64,000 nucleotides of DNA from JACJWR01 sp964556255 (GCA_964556255.1 CAZKVQ010000006.1:1-64000); one strand, 5' to 3'; counted from the first letter of the stretch, positions 27,844-41,294 are shown. Notes: generated by a model from the letters alone, not told the origin. Made by a program: numbers and translations.

Positions 27844-30800
27844 CTAGCCGACTCGGTAGGTGTATACGACCTGCATCGCGGTGTACGGCGGTTTCGCCGG
27901 CGCTGTGACCACGATCCGCACGATCAGTGGGGTCGTCGTGCGCACATACAACGAGTACGAACCATTGGCCCCTCGGACGATGCGGCACAGTGGTCGTAGG
28001 TCACCGCGCGCCACCGGAGCGCAGGTCACCGCGACACTGGCGTTCTGTCCCGCATTGGTGGGCACCGGGCCCGGGTACAACGGGGTCAGACCTGGGCGGA
28101 TGGTCGTCGGCGGCTTGATCAGCGGTACCTGCGGGATCTGGACGGTCACCTGCGCCGTGCCGGTGTTGTTGTGCGGGTTGGGATCCCGTTCCGGCGACGA
28201 GCCGACGGCCCGGTTGGTGTAGACGCCCTTGGCGGTGAGGGGCACCTTGACGTTGACCCGCCAACTCGTCGACTGACCGCTCTGCAGAACGGCTTCGGCA
28301 AAGCAGGACAGTTTGCCCGGTTCAAGGTTGCACCGGGGGTCGCTGCCCTTGGGGACGAAGGTGAAGCCGGTCGGCAGGGTGTCCACGACTTGCACCGCGG
28401 TGGCGGCGCCGGGTCCCTTGTTGAGCGCCCGGATGGTGAAGGTGATCGTGGCGCCCGGTTGGACGATCGGGGCGTTGACCACCTTGGTGACGTGCAGATC
28501 GGCGGTGTTGAGGATCGTCGCCGACGTACTCGACCGATTGTTGGTGTAGTCGATCTCGCTCACGGTGCCGGTGACCCGAGCTTCCGAGTTCACCTGCGTT
28601 CCGGTGGGTGAGGTACCGGTTGTCACGGTGATGGTGGGCAGGGTCTCACCGGCCGCCACACCGCCGGCGTGCCGGCATCGGAGCTGTTGACCGTTGACCG
28701 TGCACGACCAGCCGCTTCCGGTTGCCGACTTCGGCGTGCCGCCGGTCTGGTCGATCACCACGTCGATCGGGCCGGGATCATTGGACGGACCGTTGTTCCG
28801 AACCGACACCGAGGTGAACCAGTCGCTGCCGCCGTTCACGACCCCCGGGCCGCTGTGGGCGATGTCCAGATCCAGCAACGACTGAACTTCCTGGGTATCG
28901 GTGCCGGTGTCGCCGTCACCGGTTCCAGCTGGCGGCACCGTGGTGGCCGAGTTGGTCACCTGGCCCGTGGCGCCGGGATCGAGGAAAGCGGTCAGGAAGA
29001 TCGGCGGTGCCGAACCCCCCGGCGGCAGGATCGCGGAACTGAAGCATTTGGGCGTCGAGATCGCCAACGAGCACGTCCACCCGTCGCCCACGGCGGTCAC
29101 GTAGGTCAACTCGGCGGGCAAGGTGTCTGACATGGTGATGTTCTGCGCGGCCGAGGGCCCCTGGTTGGTCACATCGATCCGGTAGACGACGGTCCTGCCG
29201 GCGATCAGTCCGCCGGGGGGAGTGGCGACCTTCGCGCCCTTCACCACCGGGATCTGGCCCTGCAGCGTCTTGACCGTATGCAGTTGGGCGAACGGGTGCA
29301 CGGTGATCGTGCCGTCAGCGGTACCACCTTCGCCAGGTGTGGTCTGGGTGGCCGTTGCCGTGTTCACGATCGAGGTGCCCCATGGGACCGTCCCGGGATC
29401 GGTGCGGGCTACGACGTTCACCGAACGGCTGTCGCCTGGTGCCACTGGGATACTGGAGGAGCACTGAACAACCGCAGCGTTTGAGGAGCAGGTCCAGCCG
29501 CTGGCGGGCACCGGAGTGACGTCTTCAATGGACAGTCCGACACTGCCCAGATCGTCGCGAAGGATGACGCCGTTGGAGGCGGAGGGGCCGTTGTTCTTCA
29601 CGGTAAGCGTGTAGGTGGTGGTTTCGCCGGCGATGACGTCTGTGGGGTTGGGTGTCTTCGTCACCTCCAGCGCCGCGCTCGGGCTGATCGTGATCGGAAC
29701 CAGGTCGGCGTTGTTCGACGGATGGATGTCAGCCTCGTTGGGATTCGTCGAGTTGATGACACCGGGCAGTGTGGCAAAGCCGGCTCCCGTCGACGGGCCC
29801 GTGGACAGGTCAAGCACCAGGAGAGGGAGGATCACGCCGGGGTTGACCAGTTGCGCCGGCAACGAGCAGGTGATGATCGGAGCTGCGGTGACGCAGGACC
29901 AGGCGCTGCCGGCATGGGTCGCAACGTCGACATCGGTGGGCTTCGTGAGTACCACCTGATAAGGCCCGTTGGCGCTTTGGGGACTGGTGGGGCTCAGAGC
30001 GGGGGTGAAGATCGCCGTCTGAGTCGGCCCGCCTGGGACCAGCGACACGGAACTGCTGGTCGTCAGAACCAGATCGATATGGGTCTGCTGCACGCTGATC
30101 ACGGTGTCTGCCGTGTTGTTGCCGGTCTCAATCTCGTGCACCGAGGGCGGGAGTGTCACCGTGGCGCTGATCGGCAGGTTTACCGGAGGGGTGACTAAGG
30201 GATCGATGGTCACGTCGAAGCTGAGGTCGGGGAGGCTCCCGCTCGGCCCAACCTCAGCGCCGAGGGTCTGGGTGCACGTGACGGTGGGGAACGCAGCGGA
30301 ACAGGTCCACCCCGGGTTGGCGTTGCCGCTGTAGGTCAGTCCTGCCGGCAGCGTGATGGTCTGGGTCACGAGCGTTCCGGCATCGATGGAACCCGGACCG
30401 GCATTTGTCGCCGGGACGAAGATCCTCGGGCTGCTGCCGGGGTTGGTGCTGCCCTGGGAGTAGATGCTTTCGACGATGTCGACCGCAAGGCGGATCTTGG
30501 TCGGGTCATCCTTGGTGTTGTTGTCCGGAACCGGGTCGGGTTCCACCCCGGTCACGTTGGCGGTGTTGGTCACCTCCTGAGTGGCGAAGTCGTCAGGGAT
30601 GGCGGTGGTGACGCGGATCGGCGGAGCCGACGCTCCGGGCTTCAAATCGACGGTATAGGTGCAGTCCACCTTGGCCGTAGTGCCCGCTGAACAATCCCAG
30701 GCTGCCGCCGCGTCCAGCGTATTGATCGTCAGACCTGCCGGCAGGGTGTCGGTCACTCGGGCGCCGGTGGACTCGGACGGACCCTTGTTGGTGACATCCA

Positions 30801-32835
30801 GGGTCCATTTCAGCAGGGAACCGGCATCCACCGAGCCATCCGCGTTTGTCGCCTGATGGGTCTTGTTCATCACCAGGTCGGCGGACCTGTCAACCGTGAC
30901 GTTCGATGTCGACGTGTTGTTGTTCGGATCCGGGTCGGGGACGAATCCGCCCACGGTCGCGGTGTTGGACTGGATCACGCCGCTGCCGGTGGCGGCGGGG
31001 ACGGCGACGTGCACCGCGATCGGTGGAGCCGCCTCGCCGGCGGTGAGGTTGGGGCGGGTGCAGATCAACTTCGGGCTGGCGAACGTGCAGGACCAGCCGG
31101 TGCCGGAGGCGGAAACGAAGGTCGACGGCGCCTCGATCGTGTCCTGAACGGTGACTTGGCCAGAAGGATCGGGCCCGGCGTTGGCAACCGCCAAGTTGTA
31201 GGTGGCGACCCCGCCGGCGATGATCGGGTTGGCAGCGGGGGTCTTGACGATGCTGAGGTCGGCTGAAAGGTTCGCGACCTCGATGCGCGTCTCGTTCGAC
31301 GTACCGGTCACCGGGAACCCTGCCGTCTTCGCGCTGCCGTTGACGTCGAACTGGTTGGTCAGCACCGTGCCGGACGTGGTACCGGCGTTGATCCGCAACT
31401 GGTAGCTGACGGTGACGCTGGCCCCGACCGCGAGCTCACCGCCCTTCGTTGCGTCCGCACCCGTACCCACCCGTACGGTGAGGTTCTGACCCGAGATTGT
31501 CGCCACGCCGCCAGAGTCGGGCACCGGGCTGCCATTGACCTTCAGGGTGCCCGGAATGTAAGTGGCCGCGTCCGGGAACCGGTCGGTGATCACGGTGTTG
31601 CTGGAGACATCTCCGGTCTCGGCCGTGGTGTCGTTCTTCAGCGCGAGGTTGTACTGCAGGACGTCATTGGGTAGCGCGTGCTGGCCATTGATATCGGTGA
31701 CCGACTTCTGAGCGTCATAGCGAGGCGAGAACAGTTCGGTGGCGAAAGTCAAGGCGGTCGGGAAGTAGATGTCCCCGGTGGAGGTAGCCTTGAAGCTGGC
31801 GGACGTGGCGTTGTTCGCGATCTTGCCGGTGGCGTCGATCTCGCCGGCGTCGTAACCCAGTTGGTTCTTGAAGTTCGGCGACTTCGCCGTGAACTGGCCG
31901 TTGTTCTCCGTGATCGTCGAGTTGAAGAAGTTCGTCGTCGGGCGCTGCGTATCACCCAACGACTCGTACACGTTTGAGGGACTGCGTAGCTGGAATTGGT
32001 CACCGGTGAGTCCCAGGTCGCCCTCGCCGGCGACCATCCCCAGCGTCGTGCGCACCGGACCGGTGGGCGGGGTTTTGAAGCCAGACACGTTGATGGTCAC
32101 GTTGTTACTGGAACTGACCGACTTCAGGCCGTCGAACACTGTCAACGCCCGCACCGGCTCGTTCGAGTCCGCATAAGCGATGATGAGTGACCAGCCTGCG
32201 AACAGGTTCTTGTCGCCCACCTGGCCCTTGATGTCGGCAACGCTGTAGGTGCCCGACTTGTGGGCATTCACCAGCGACGTCACGTTCGCGAACGCCGAAT
32301 AGGTCCATTCCTTGGCCGAGTCGTCGTACACGGTCGACGCGGTCACGTTTTGGTAGTTCCCGCCGGGCACCTTGAACCGGATCACGTTCGCGCCAGCCGG
32401 AACCGAACCCTTGTTGCTGCTGCCGTCACCGGAACTCCAATACAAACCCGCGAACAGCACAGGCGCCCCAGCCGGGATCGTCAAATCAGCCGATGACGAG
32501 TTCGTCGCACCGCCGGCATCGTTGATCCACTGCATCGTCCAGTCGTTGTTGTTCAGCTTGTTGCCGGCTGCAGCTCGGGCCTGGGCACAGCCCGAGGAAC
32601 TGCTCTGGCACGACATCAACGTATTGCCGATGATCTTGATATCCCCGGCCGCGTTCGTGTCGAACCTCGTCGTGAAGTCAGACTGCGCGGGAGACACCGC
32701 TGCCGCAGGCGCTGCCACACCAGGTGCCGCGGCCGTCACGGGCGCCGCGATTGCGGCGCTGGCGAAGGAGAAGCCGAAGAGTACGGACAGGATGACGGCT
32801 ATCGAGGCAACGACACGCCCCCGGGTGTGCATCAT
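27844..32835 (-). CDS. Giant secreted DUF11-repeat protein
   Basis: 1663 aa. Signal peptide at the N-terminus (VVASIAVILSVLFGFSFASAAIAA). Residues ~50-370 form a distinct beta-rich domain (LFAGLYWSSGD, Asn/Ser-rich). From ~371 to near the end there are about nine Ig-like DUF11 repeats (patterns such as DLSIVKTP, NNGPS, DTLPAGL). Eight repeats contain a Cys pair of the form (W/R)-x-C followed 7-9 residues later by Cys, so each probably holds a disulfide. There is no LPxTG motif, C-terminal membrane segment or S-layer anchor. Probably an extracellular or wall-associated adhesin/fibre, by family analogy. Start ATGATG at 32835/32832 with a leaderless -10 box. Confidence 0.88.
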   Translation of the reverse strand: MMHTRGRVVASIAVILSVLFGFSFASAAIAAPVTAAAPGVAAPAAAVSPAQSDFTTRFDTNAAGDIKIIGNTLMSCQSSSSGCAQARAAAGNKLNNNDWTMQWINDAGGATNSSSADLTIPAGAPVLFAGLYWSSGDGSSNKGSVPAGANVIRFKVPGGNYQNVTASTVYDDSAKEWTYSAFANVTSLVNAHKSGTYSVADIKGQVGDKNLFAGWSLIIAYADSNEPVRALTVFDGLKSVSSSNNVTINVSGFKTPPTGPVRTTLGMVAGEGDLGLTGDQFQLRSPSNVYESLGDTQRPTTNFFNSTITENNGQFTAKSPNFKNQLGYDAGEIDATGKIANNATSASFKATSTGDIYFPTALTFATELFSPRYDAQKSVTDINGQHALPNDVLQYNLALKNDTTAETGDVSSNTVITDRFPDAATYIPGTLKVNGSPVPDSGGVATISGQNLTVRVGTGADATKGGELAVGASVTVSYQLRINAGTTSGTVLTNQFDVNGSAKTAGFPVTGTSNETRIEVANLSADLSIVKTPAANPIIAGGVATYNLAVANAGPDPSGQVTVQDTIEAPSTFVSASGTGWSCTFASPKLICTRPNLTAGEAAPPIAVHVAVPAATGSGVIQSNTATVGGFVPDPDPNNNTSTSNVTVDRSADLVMNKTHQATNADGSVDAGSLLKWTLDVTNKGPSESTGARVTDTLPAGLTINTLDAAAAWDCSAGTTAKVDCTYTVDLKPGASAPPIRVTTAIPDDFATQEVTNTANVTGVEPDPVPDNNTKDDPTKIRLAVDIVESIYSQGSTNPGSSPRIFVPATNAGPGSIDAGTLVTQTITLPAGLTYSGNANPGWTCSAAFPTVTCTQTLGAEVGPSGSLPDLSFDVTIDPLVTPPVNLPISATVTLPPSVHEIETGNNTADTVISVQQTHIDLVLTTSSSVSLVPGGPTQTAIFTPALSPTSPQSANGPYQVVLTKPTDVDVATHAGSAWSCVTAAPIITCSLPAQLVNPGVILPLLVLDLSTGPSTGAGFATLPGVINSTNPNEADIHPSNNADLVPITISPSAALEVTKTPNPTDVIAGETTTYTLTVKNNGPSASNGVILRDDLGSVGLSIEDVTPVPASGWTCSSNAAVVQCSSSIPVAPGDSRSVNVVARTDPGTVPWGTSIVNTATATQTTPGEGGTADGTITVHPFAQLHTVKTLQGQIPVVKGAKVATPPGGLIAGRTVVYRIDVTNQGPSAAQNITMSDTLPAELTYVTAVGDGWTCSLAISTPKCFSSAILPPGGSAPPIFLTAFLDPGATGQVTNSATTVPPAGTGDGDTGTDTQEVQSLLDLDIAHSGPGVVNGGSDWFTSVSVRNNGPSNDPGPIDVVIDQTGGTPKSATGSGWSCTVNGQQLRCRHAGGVAAGETLPTITVTTGTSPTGTQVNSEARVTGTVSEIDYTNNRSSTSATILNTADLHVTKVVNAPIVQPGATITFTIRALNKGPGAATAVQVVDTLPTGFTFVPKGSDPRCNLEPGKLSCFAEAVLQSGQSTSWRVNVKVPLTAKGVYTNRAVGSSPERDPNPHNNTGTAQVTVQIPQVPLIKPPTTIRPGLTPLYPGPVPTNAGQNASVAVTCAPVARGDLRPLCRIVRGANGSYSLYVRTTTPLIVRIVVTAPAKPPYTAMQVVYTYRVG

Positions 32836-32841
32836 GTTTCG

Positions 32842-32847
32842 AACGTA
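32842..32847 (-). promoter_or_regulatory. -10 box (TACGTT) of leaderless DUF11 gene
   Basis: TACGTT on the minus strand, 6 bases before ATG 32835. No ribosome-binding sequence is visible between them. Confidence 0.6.
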
Positions 32848-33000
32848 GCCACCGTGGGTAGCGCCACGCTCGCTGAGCGCTACCGTTCGCTCCCCAATTA
32901 CGTGCAAGTCTTGTTTCACAAATGGGAGCAGTCCGACGCGTTGCATGGGAGTTGCCGCGCCCGCCGGAACGGCCGGGGCTTGACCGCGCGAAGCGGGCCG

Positions 33001-35210
33001 CTACTCCTCGCCCTCGTAGCGCAGCCACAAGGTGCCCAGCGGAGGAATGTTGATGGTGGCGGAGGCTGGACGTCCGTGCCACGGGTCCTGCCAGGCGTAC
33101 ACCTCGCCCAGGTTCCCGACCCCGGAACCGCCGTACTCGACAGCATCGGTGTTGACGACTTCCGACCAGCGTCCACCGAAGGGCAACCCGACCCGGTAGT
33201 CGTGGTGCGGGATTGCCGCGAAGTTGGCGACACAGGCCATGACCTGACCGTCATTGCTCCACCGAAGCCAGGAGAAGACGTTGTTGCCCGCATCGTTGGC
33301 GTCGATCCACTCGAAACCGCCAGGTGAGTTGTCACGCTGCCACATCTGAGGCATGGCCGTATACGCGCGGTTGATGTCGCCGACGAGGGCGAGCACGCCT
33401 CGGTGGTCAGCATGGTCTAGTAGCCACCAGTCCAGTCCGCGGCCTTCACTCCACTCCGATTCCTGGGCGAACTCGCAGCCCATGAAAATGAGTTGCTTGC
33501 CCGGGTGGGCCCACATGTAGGCGAAGTAGGCCCGGAGCGTCGCCAGTTGCTGCCAACGATCACCGGGCATCTTCCGCAGCAGGGAACCTTTGCCGTGGAC
33601 GACTTCGTCGTGCGACAGCGGCAACACGAAGTTCTCACTCCATGCGTACACCATGGCGAAGGTGAGTTCGTGGTGGTGGTACTGCCGGAACACCGGTTCG
33701 TGGGCTACGTAGCCGAGCGAATCGTGCATCCAGCCCATGTTCCACTTGAGGCCGAAGCCGAGACCGCCCAGGTGGGTGGGGCGGGTGACCCCCGGCCAAG
33801 ACGTCGACTCCTCGGCGATCGTGACGACGCCAGGAACCCGCTTGTACACGGTCGCATTCATCTCCTGCAGGAAGTCCACCGCTTCCAGGTACTCGCGCCC
33901 GCCATAGATGTTGGGGGTCCATTCGCCATCGCGGCGGGAGTAGTCCAGGTAGAGCATCGACGCGACGGCGTCGACCCGAAGGCCGTCGACGTGGAACTCC
34001 TCACACCAGTAGACAGCGTTGGCCACCAGGAAGTTGCGGACCTCTCGACGTCCGAAGTCGAAGACGAAGGTGCCCCAATCGGGGTGCTCGCCGCGCCTGG
34101 GGTCAGGGTGTTCGTAGAGCGCGGTGCCATCGAAACGCGCAAGTGCGAAGTCGTCCTTGGGAAAGTGCGCGGGAACCCAATCCACGAACACCCCGATGCC
34201 GGCCTCGTGCAGCGAATCGACGAGGAATCGGAAGTCGTCCGGGGACCCGAATCGTGAGGTCGGGGCGTAGTAGGAGGTCACCTGGTAGCCCCAGGAGCCG
34301 CCGAACGGATGTTCCATGACGGGCAGGAACTCCACGTGGGTGAATCCCTGTCCGACGACGTAATTCGTCAGCTCGTCGGCCAGCTGGCGGTAGTCCAACC
34401 CGGGGCGCCACGAGCCCAGATGCACTTCGTAGATGCTCATCGGGCCGTTGTGCGGGTCCGTCGCGGCCCGGCGGCTCAACCACTCCTGGTCGCCCCAGTC
34501 GTAGCGCGAGGTGTAGACCACAGATGCGGTGGCGGGCGGGACCTCGGTGGCGGCGGCGAACGGATCGGCCTTGAGCCGGCGGATGTTGTCGCGACCCAGA
34601 ATCTCGAACTTGTAGCGGGTGCCTTCGCCGATCTCGGGTACGAACAGTTCCCACACCCCGGAGGCGCCCATGCTGCGCATCGGATGCGCGGTGCCGTCCC
34701 AGTAGTTGAAATCGCCGACCACCCGGACGCCCAGAGCGTTAGGGGCCCAGACAGCGAAGGACACGCCATGGATGGGCCCGTTCACCGACTGGTAGACGTG
34801 CGTGTGCGCCCCCATCACCTTCCAGAGTTGCTCGTGGCGCCCCTCGGTGATCAGGTGCAGGTCGACCTCGCCCAAAGTCGGCAGGAAGCGGTAGGGATCA
34901 TCAGCCGGCAGGGCATCCCCGCCGTAGGACACCGACAGTCGGTAATCGGGCACCTCTGGCGAGGCGAGCACCGTCTGCCACACGCCGCGGTACTCGTGGA
35001 CCAGCGGGAGGTGTTCGCCATCGACAACCGCCTCGACGGTTGTGGCGGCCGGGCGCAGCACCCTGATCGTCACGCCGCCGTCGTGCTCATGGGGCCCGAG
35101 GACCTCGTGGGGAGTCGCATGCTTGCCCTCGACCAGGGCATCCAGCACCGCGTAATCCACGGGTAGTAGCTCTGGCGGTGATCCACCCGAGGTCTTCTTG
35201 GCTGGCGGCA

Positions 35211-35211
<1 letters not shown>
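33001..35211 (-). CDS. glgB: 1,4-alpha-glucan branching enzyme GlgB
   Basis: GH13 branching enzyme (736 aa) introducing alpha-1,6 branches into alpha-glucan. N-terminal carbohydrate-binding modules, then the catalytic barrel with nucleophile D414 (LRVDAVASM) and acid/base E467 (IAEESTSWPGV), spaced 53 residues as in E. coli GlgB. ATG 35211 shares its last base with the TGA of glgE (TGATG). Last gene of glgX-glgE-glgB. The 165-base region downstream is GC-rich with several small inverted repeats. Confidence 0.96.
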
Positions 35212-37252
<2,041 letters not shown>

Positions 37253-37256
<4 letters not shown>

Positions 37257-39385
37257 GTGTTCTCCACAACTGCGACGACGAGGCAGAAACCGCCCACCTT
37301 CACCGGCTCGTGACTGTGGTACGAGCGCGATTCACCCTGCGTGGACTGCCCGGTGTCGAGGACCACCGAGTAGACCTCGCCGTAGGGATGCCCGGGAAGG
37401 TGGAAGTCGACCTCCTGCTCGGTGGCATTGAGCATCAACAGGAAGGGGCTGTCGGTATGGGGCTTGCCGTCGGGGGTTCGCCCCTTCAACTCGCCGGACA
37501 GGTACATCCCGATGCATCGGGTGCTGCCGTCGTTCCACTCGTGGCCGGTCATCGGGGCACCCGAAGGTGAGAACCAAGCGAGATCTTCGGGGTCGCCCGG
37601 TTCTGGAGCCCGACCGGCGAAGAAGAACCGCTGGCGAAGGGTGCGGTGATCGCGCCGCAGGGCGAGCACCGTCGTGCTGAAGTCCAACAACTCGCGCTGC
37701 CAGTCAGTCAGGTCCCAGTCGATCCACGAGATCTCGTTGTCCTGACAGTAGGCGTTGTTGTTGCCGCCCTGGCTGCGGCCGAACTCGTCACCGGCCAGGA
37801 TCATCGGCACCCCGGTGGACAGGATGAGGGTGGCGAGCATGGAGCGTAGCCGCCGACCGCGCAGATCGAGCACCGCCTCGTCGTCGGTCGGCCCTTCGGC
37901 GCCGCTGTTCCACGACCGGTTGTCGTTGGTGCCGTCCCGGTTGTCCTCGAGGTTGGCCTCGTTGTGCTTGTCGTTGTAGGCGACGAGATCGTGCATCGTG
38001 AAGCCGTCGTGGGCGGTGATGAAGTTGATCGACGCGTACGGTCTGCGGCCCTCAGAGGTGTACAGGTCGGCCGAACCCGTGAGACGCCAACCCAGCTCGC
38101 CCACGCCGGCCTCGCCACGCCAGAAGTCACGCATGCAGTCGCGGTACTTGCCGTTCCATTCCGTCCACTGCGGGGGGAACTCGCCGACTTGGTACCCGCC
38201 CGGACCGACATCCCACGGCTCTGCGATCAGTTTGACCTCCCGCAGGACCGGGTCCTGCGCGATCGTGGTCATGAAGCTGCCGAGCATGTCGACGTCGTGA
38301 AACGAACGGGCCAACGCAGAAGCCAGATCGAACCGGAAGCCGTCGACATGGCACTCCTCGACGAAGTACCGCAGTGAGTCCATGATCAGTCGGATCACGT
38401 GGGGCTGGACCACGTTCAGCGTGTTGCCGCAGCCGGTGTAGTCGGTGTAGTAGCGGGGGTCCTCTGGGCTGAGGCGGTAGTAGCCGCGGTTGTCGATTCC
38501 CCGCCAGGACAGCGTCGGGCCCATCTGGTTGCCCTCGCAGGTGTGGTTGTAGACCACGTCGAGGATCACCTCCAGGCCGTTGCGATGCAGCTCTTTCACC
38601 ATCTGCTTGAACTCGTTGACCTGCTGGCCCCTGCTACCGCTGGACGAGTAGGCACCATGCGGGGCCAGATAGGCGAGGGAGTTGTATCCCCAGTAGTTGC
38701 TGAGACCAACTTCCAGCAGATGGGTCTCACTGGCGAACTCGTGGATCGGCAGCAACTCCACGGCGCTGACGCCCAACCTCTTGAGATGGGCGATCGAGGC
38801 CGGATGGGCGAGGCCCGCGTAGGTGCCCCGCAGGTGTTCGGGGATGTCCGGATGGAGTTTGGTGAAGCCCTTCACGTGGGTCTCGTAGATCACGGTATGG
38901 CCCCAAGAAAGGCGGGGATGTTCGTCGCCCTCCCAGTCGAAGGACGGGTCGACGGCCACCGAGTGCGGCACGAACGGGGCCGAGTCCTCGCCGTTCATCG
39001 TCAGGTCGTCGCCGGGTTCGCTGGCGAAGATGGCCGGATTGATGATGAGGTGTCCGTCGATGGCGCGCGCGTAGGGGTCCACCAGGAGCTGCGACGGGTT
39101 GAATCGAAGCCCGGCCCCGGGATCCCAGCGGCCATGGACCCGGAACCCATAGCGCTGGCCGTGTTGCATGCCAGGGATGAACCCGTGGAACACGTGGAAG
39201 GTCTGCTCGCCCAGTCGGACCCGCCGCTCGCTGCCGTCGTCGTCGAGCAGGCAGAGATCGACCGCGTCCGCATCCTGCGCCCACAGAGCCACATTGGCGC
39301 CGCCTTCGACCAACGTCACGCCCAGCGGCTCCATAGCGCCGGGCCATGCGACAGTCAGGTCCGGTGGTATCTCGCTCGTGGCCAT
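37253..39385 (-). CDS. glgX: Glycogen debranching enzyme GlgX
   Basis: GH13_11 isoamylase-type debranching enzyme (710 aa), hydrolysing alpha-1,6 branches. N-terminal CBM48, barrel motifs DVVYNHT, DGFRFDLAS (nucleophile Asp), LIAEPWDVGPGGYQVG (acid/base Glu), and NFITAHDGFTMHDLV. AGGAG 4 bases before ATG 39385 sets the start. First gene of an overlapping operon with glgE and glgB, which joins degradation or trimming to synthesis; many mycobacteria keep glgX with treY/treZ instead. Confidence 0.95.
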
Positions 39386-39504
39386 CTCACTCCTGAATGG
39401 GGTGCCTGCCGCGCTCGACAGCACCGCGAACTAACCTTCCCAGACAGGCGTGCAGGATGCACGACTGTCACACAGTGACCCTAGCGAGTCCGCAGGAGGA
39501 CAAG

Positions 39505-40281
39505 TTGAGCGTCGTCGAACTCGATGTCTCCGCAGGGGTGGCGACCATTCGCGTGGATCGTCCGCCCATGAACGCCCTCGATACTGAGGTCCAGGCAGGA
39601 TTGGCCGAGGCCGCGGTCGAGGTGGGGGAGCGGTCGGACGTTCGCGTGGTTGTGGTCTACGGCGGCCCGAAGGTCTTCGCCGCCGGTGCCGACGTCAAGG
39701 AGATGTCCGGTTGGGACTACCAGACGATGGTGGCGCGCAGTCGGCGGCTGCAGGACTCCTTCACAGCCGTTGCCGACATCCACAAGCCCACGATCGCAGC
39801 CATCACCGGGTATGCGCTCGGCGGCGGGCTCGAGCTGGCACTGGCCTGCGATCTCCGCGTATGCGGCGATAACGCCAAGTTGGGCCTGCCAGAGATCCTG
39901 TTGGGCATCATCCCTGGGGCGGGTGGTACCCAACGGTTGCCACGACTTGTGGGACCATCCCGCGCCAAGGATCTGATCCTCACGGGGCGGTTCGTGGGTG
40001 CCGACGAGGCTAAGGCCATCGGATTGGTGGATCGGGTGGTCGGGCCGGATGAGGTATACGACGAAGCGATCGCGCTGGCCTCGCAATTGGCGAAGGGTGC
40101 GGCGCTGGCACAGCAGGCCGCGCTGTCGGCCATCGACCACGGCATCGAGACCGACCTCGCGAACGGGCTGGAGCTCGAACGGGTCAATTTCGCCTCGCTG
40201 TTCGCCACCGAAGACCGCGAGATCGGCATGACGTCCTTCCTCGAGCACGGCCCTGGCAAGGCCGATTTCGTCGGGCGGTAG
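39505..40281 (+). CDS. Enoyl-CoA hydratase/isomerase family protein (crotonase)
   Basis: 258 aa. Hydrates enoyl-CoA, probably crotonyl-CoA. Both catalytic Glu contexts are intact: GGGLELALACD and GLPEILLGIIPGAGGTQRLPR; the oxyanion-hole AAGADVKEM is present. The start is TTG 39505, chosen because AGGAGGA (39494-39500) is placed ideally 4 bases upstream; ATG 39458 would add residues with no family match. A methyltransferase follows after 5 bases. It would complete the conversion between 3-hydroxybutyryl-CoA and crotonyl-CoA for Ccr, though general beta-oxidation is as likely. Confidence 0.9.
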   Translation: MSVVELDVSAGVATIRVDRPPMNALDTEVQAGLAEAAVEVGERSDVRVVVVYGGPKVFAAGADVKEMSGWDYQTMVARSRRLQDSFTAVADIHKPTIAAITGYALGGGLELALACDLRVCGDNAKLGLPEILLGIIPGAGGTQRLPRLVGPSRAKDLILTGRFVGADEAKAIGLVDRVVGPDEVYDEAIALASQLAKGAALAQQAALSAIDHGIETDLANGLELERVNFASLFATEDREIGMTSFLEHGPGKADFVGR

Positions 40282-40286
40282 CCGAC

Positions 40287-41294
40287 GTGAGTCTCGAACC
40301 CGCGGGCCAGAACCTGGCCGATGAGGATATGGCCACCCAGGGAATGCGGGCGAAGGCCAACCCCAACGCGACCGCCGAAGAGGTCAAGGCAGCTTTCAAG
40401 GACCCCAAACTCGCCAATGTGCTGTACCACGATTGGGAGGCGGGCACCTATGACGAGAAATGGTCCATCTCCTACGACGAACGCTGCATCACCTACGCGT
40501 CGGACAGATTCCGGGCGGTGGCCGGTGATGCCGAGTGGCCTTACGGTCGGGCGCTGGAGCTCGGCTGCGGTACCGGCTTCTTCCTGCTCAACCTGATCCA
40601 GGCCGGAGTCATGACCCGCGGGGCGGTCACCGACATCTCGCCGGGCATGGTCGAGGTGGCGCAGCGCAACGCGGCCGGACTCGGGTTCGAGGTGGAAGGT
40701 CGGGTCGCCGACGCGGAATCGCTGCCCTTCCCCGATGACTCGTTCGACCTTGTCGTGGGGCACGCGGTGCTGCACCACATCCCCGACCTGGAGCTGGCGA
40801 TGGCCGAAGTCATCCGGGTGCTGCGCCCGGGCGGCCGTTTCGTGTTCGCCGGCGAGCCGACGGCCAAGGGTGACGTCGTGGCCCGATTGCTGTCGCGGGC
40901 CACCTGGTGGGCGACGAGCCGGGTGACCCAACTGCCGCCGTTCAAGGCAAGATTCGCCCGCGAGAAGGCCGAGCTGGAGGAGTCCTCCCGGGCTGCTCTG
41001 CTGGAGGCCGTGGTCGATATCCACACGTTCGACCCGCGGCAACTGCGAGAACTGTGTGGCAGGGCCGGGGCTGTAGACGTGGAGACCATCACCGAGGAGC
41101 TCACGGCCTCGTGGTTCGGCTGGCCGACCCGAACCTTTGAAGCGGCGGTCAAGCCGGAGTCGCTGCACTGGAACTACTACTGGACGGTTTTCCGTACCTG
41201 GCAGCTACTCGCCGCGCTGGATTCCAAACTGCTCACCCATGTTGTGCCCGAGCAGTACTTCTACAACGTCAGCGTGACGGGTGTGAAGCCGTAG
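40287..41294 (+). CDS. Class I SAM-dependent methyltransferase
   Basis: 335 aa. SAM-binding motif I LELGCGTGFFL, motif II in TDISPGMVEVAQRN, and VGHAVLHHIPD plus VLRPGGRFVFAG typical of Methyltransf_11. GTG 40287 begins 5 bases after the crotonase stop; ATG 40329 is an alternative. The C-terminal ~110 residues (EELTASWFGWPTRTFE onward) are not part of the core fold. Substrate unknown; it is predicted co-transcribed with the crotonase. Confidence 0.82.
   Translation: MSLEPAGQNLADEDMATQGMRAKANPNATAEEVKAAFKDPKLANVLYHDWEAGTYDEKWSISYDERCITYASDRFRAVAGDAEWPYGRALELGCGTGFFLLNLIQAGVMTRGAVTDISPGMVEVAQRNAAGLGFEVEGRVADAESLPFPDDSFDLVVGHAVLHHIPDLELAMAEVIRVLRPGGRFVFAGEPTAKGDVVARLLSRATWWATSRVTQLPPFKARFAREKAELEESSRAALLEAVVDIHTFDPRQLRELCGRAGAVDVETITEELTASWFGWPTRTFEAAVKPESLHWNYYWTVFRTWQLLAALDSKLLTHVVPEQYFYNVSVTGVKP

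Noticed and set aside
28171..31266. Several plus-strand open frames opposite the DUF11 gene
   Set aside because: No motif, no ribosome site or -10 box, and typical high-GC antisense composition.
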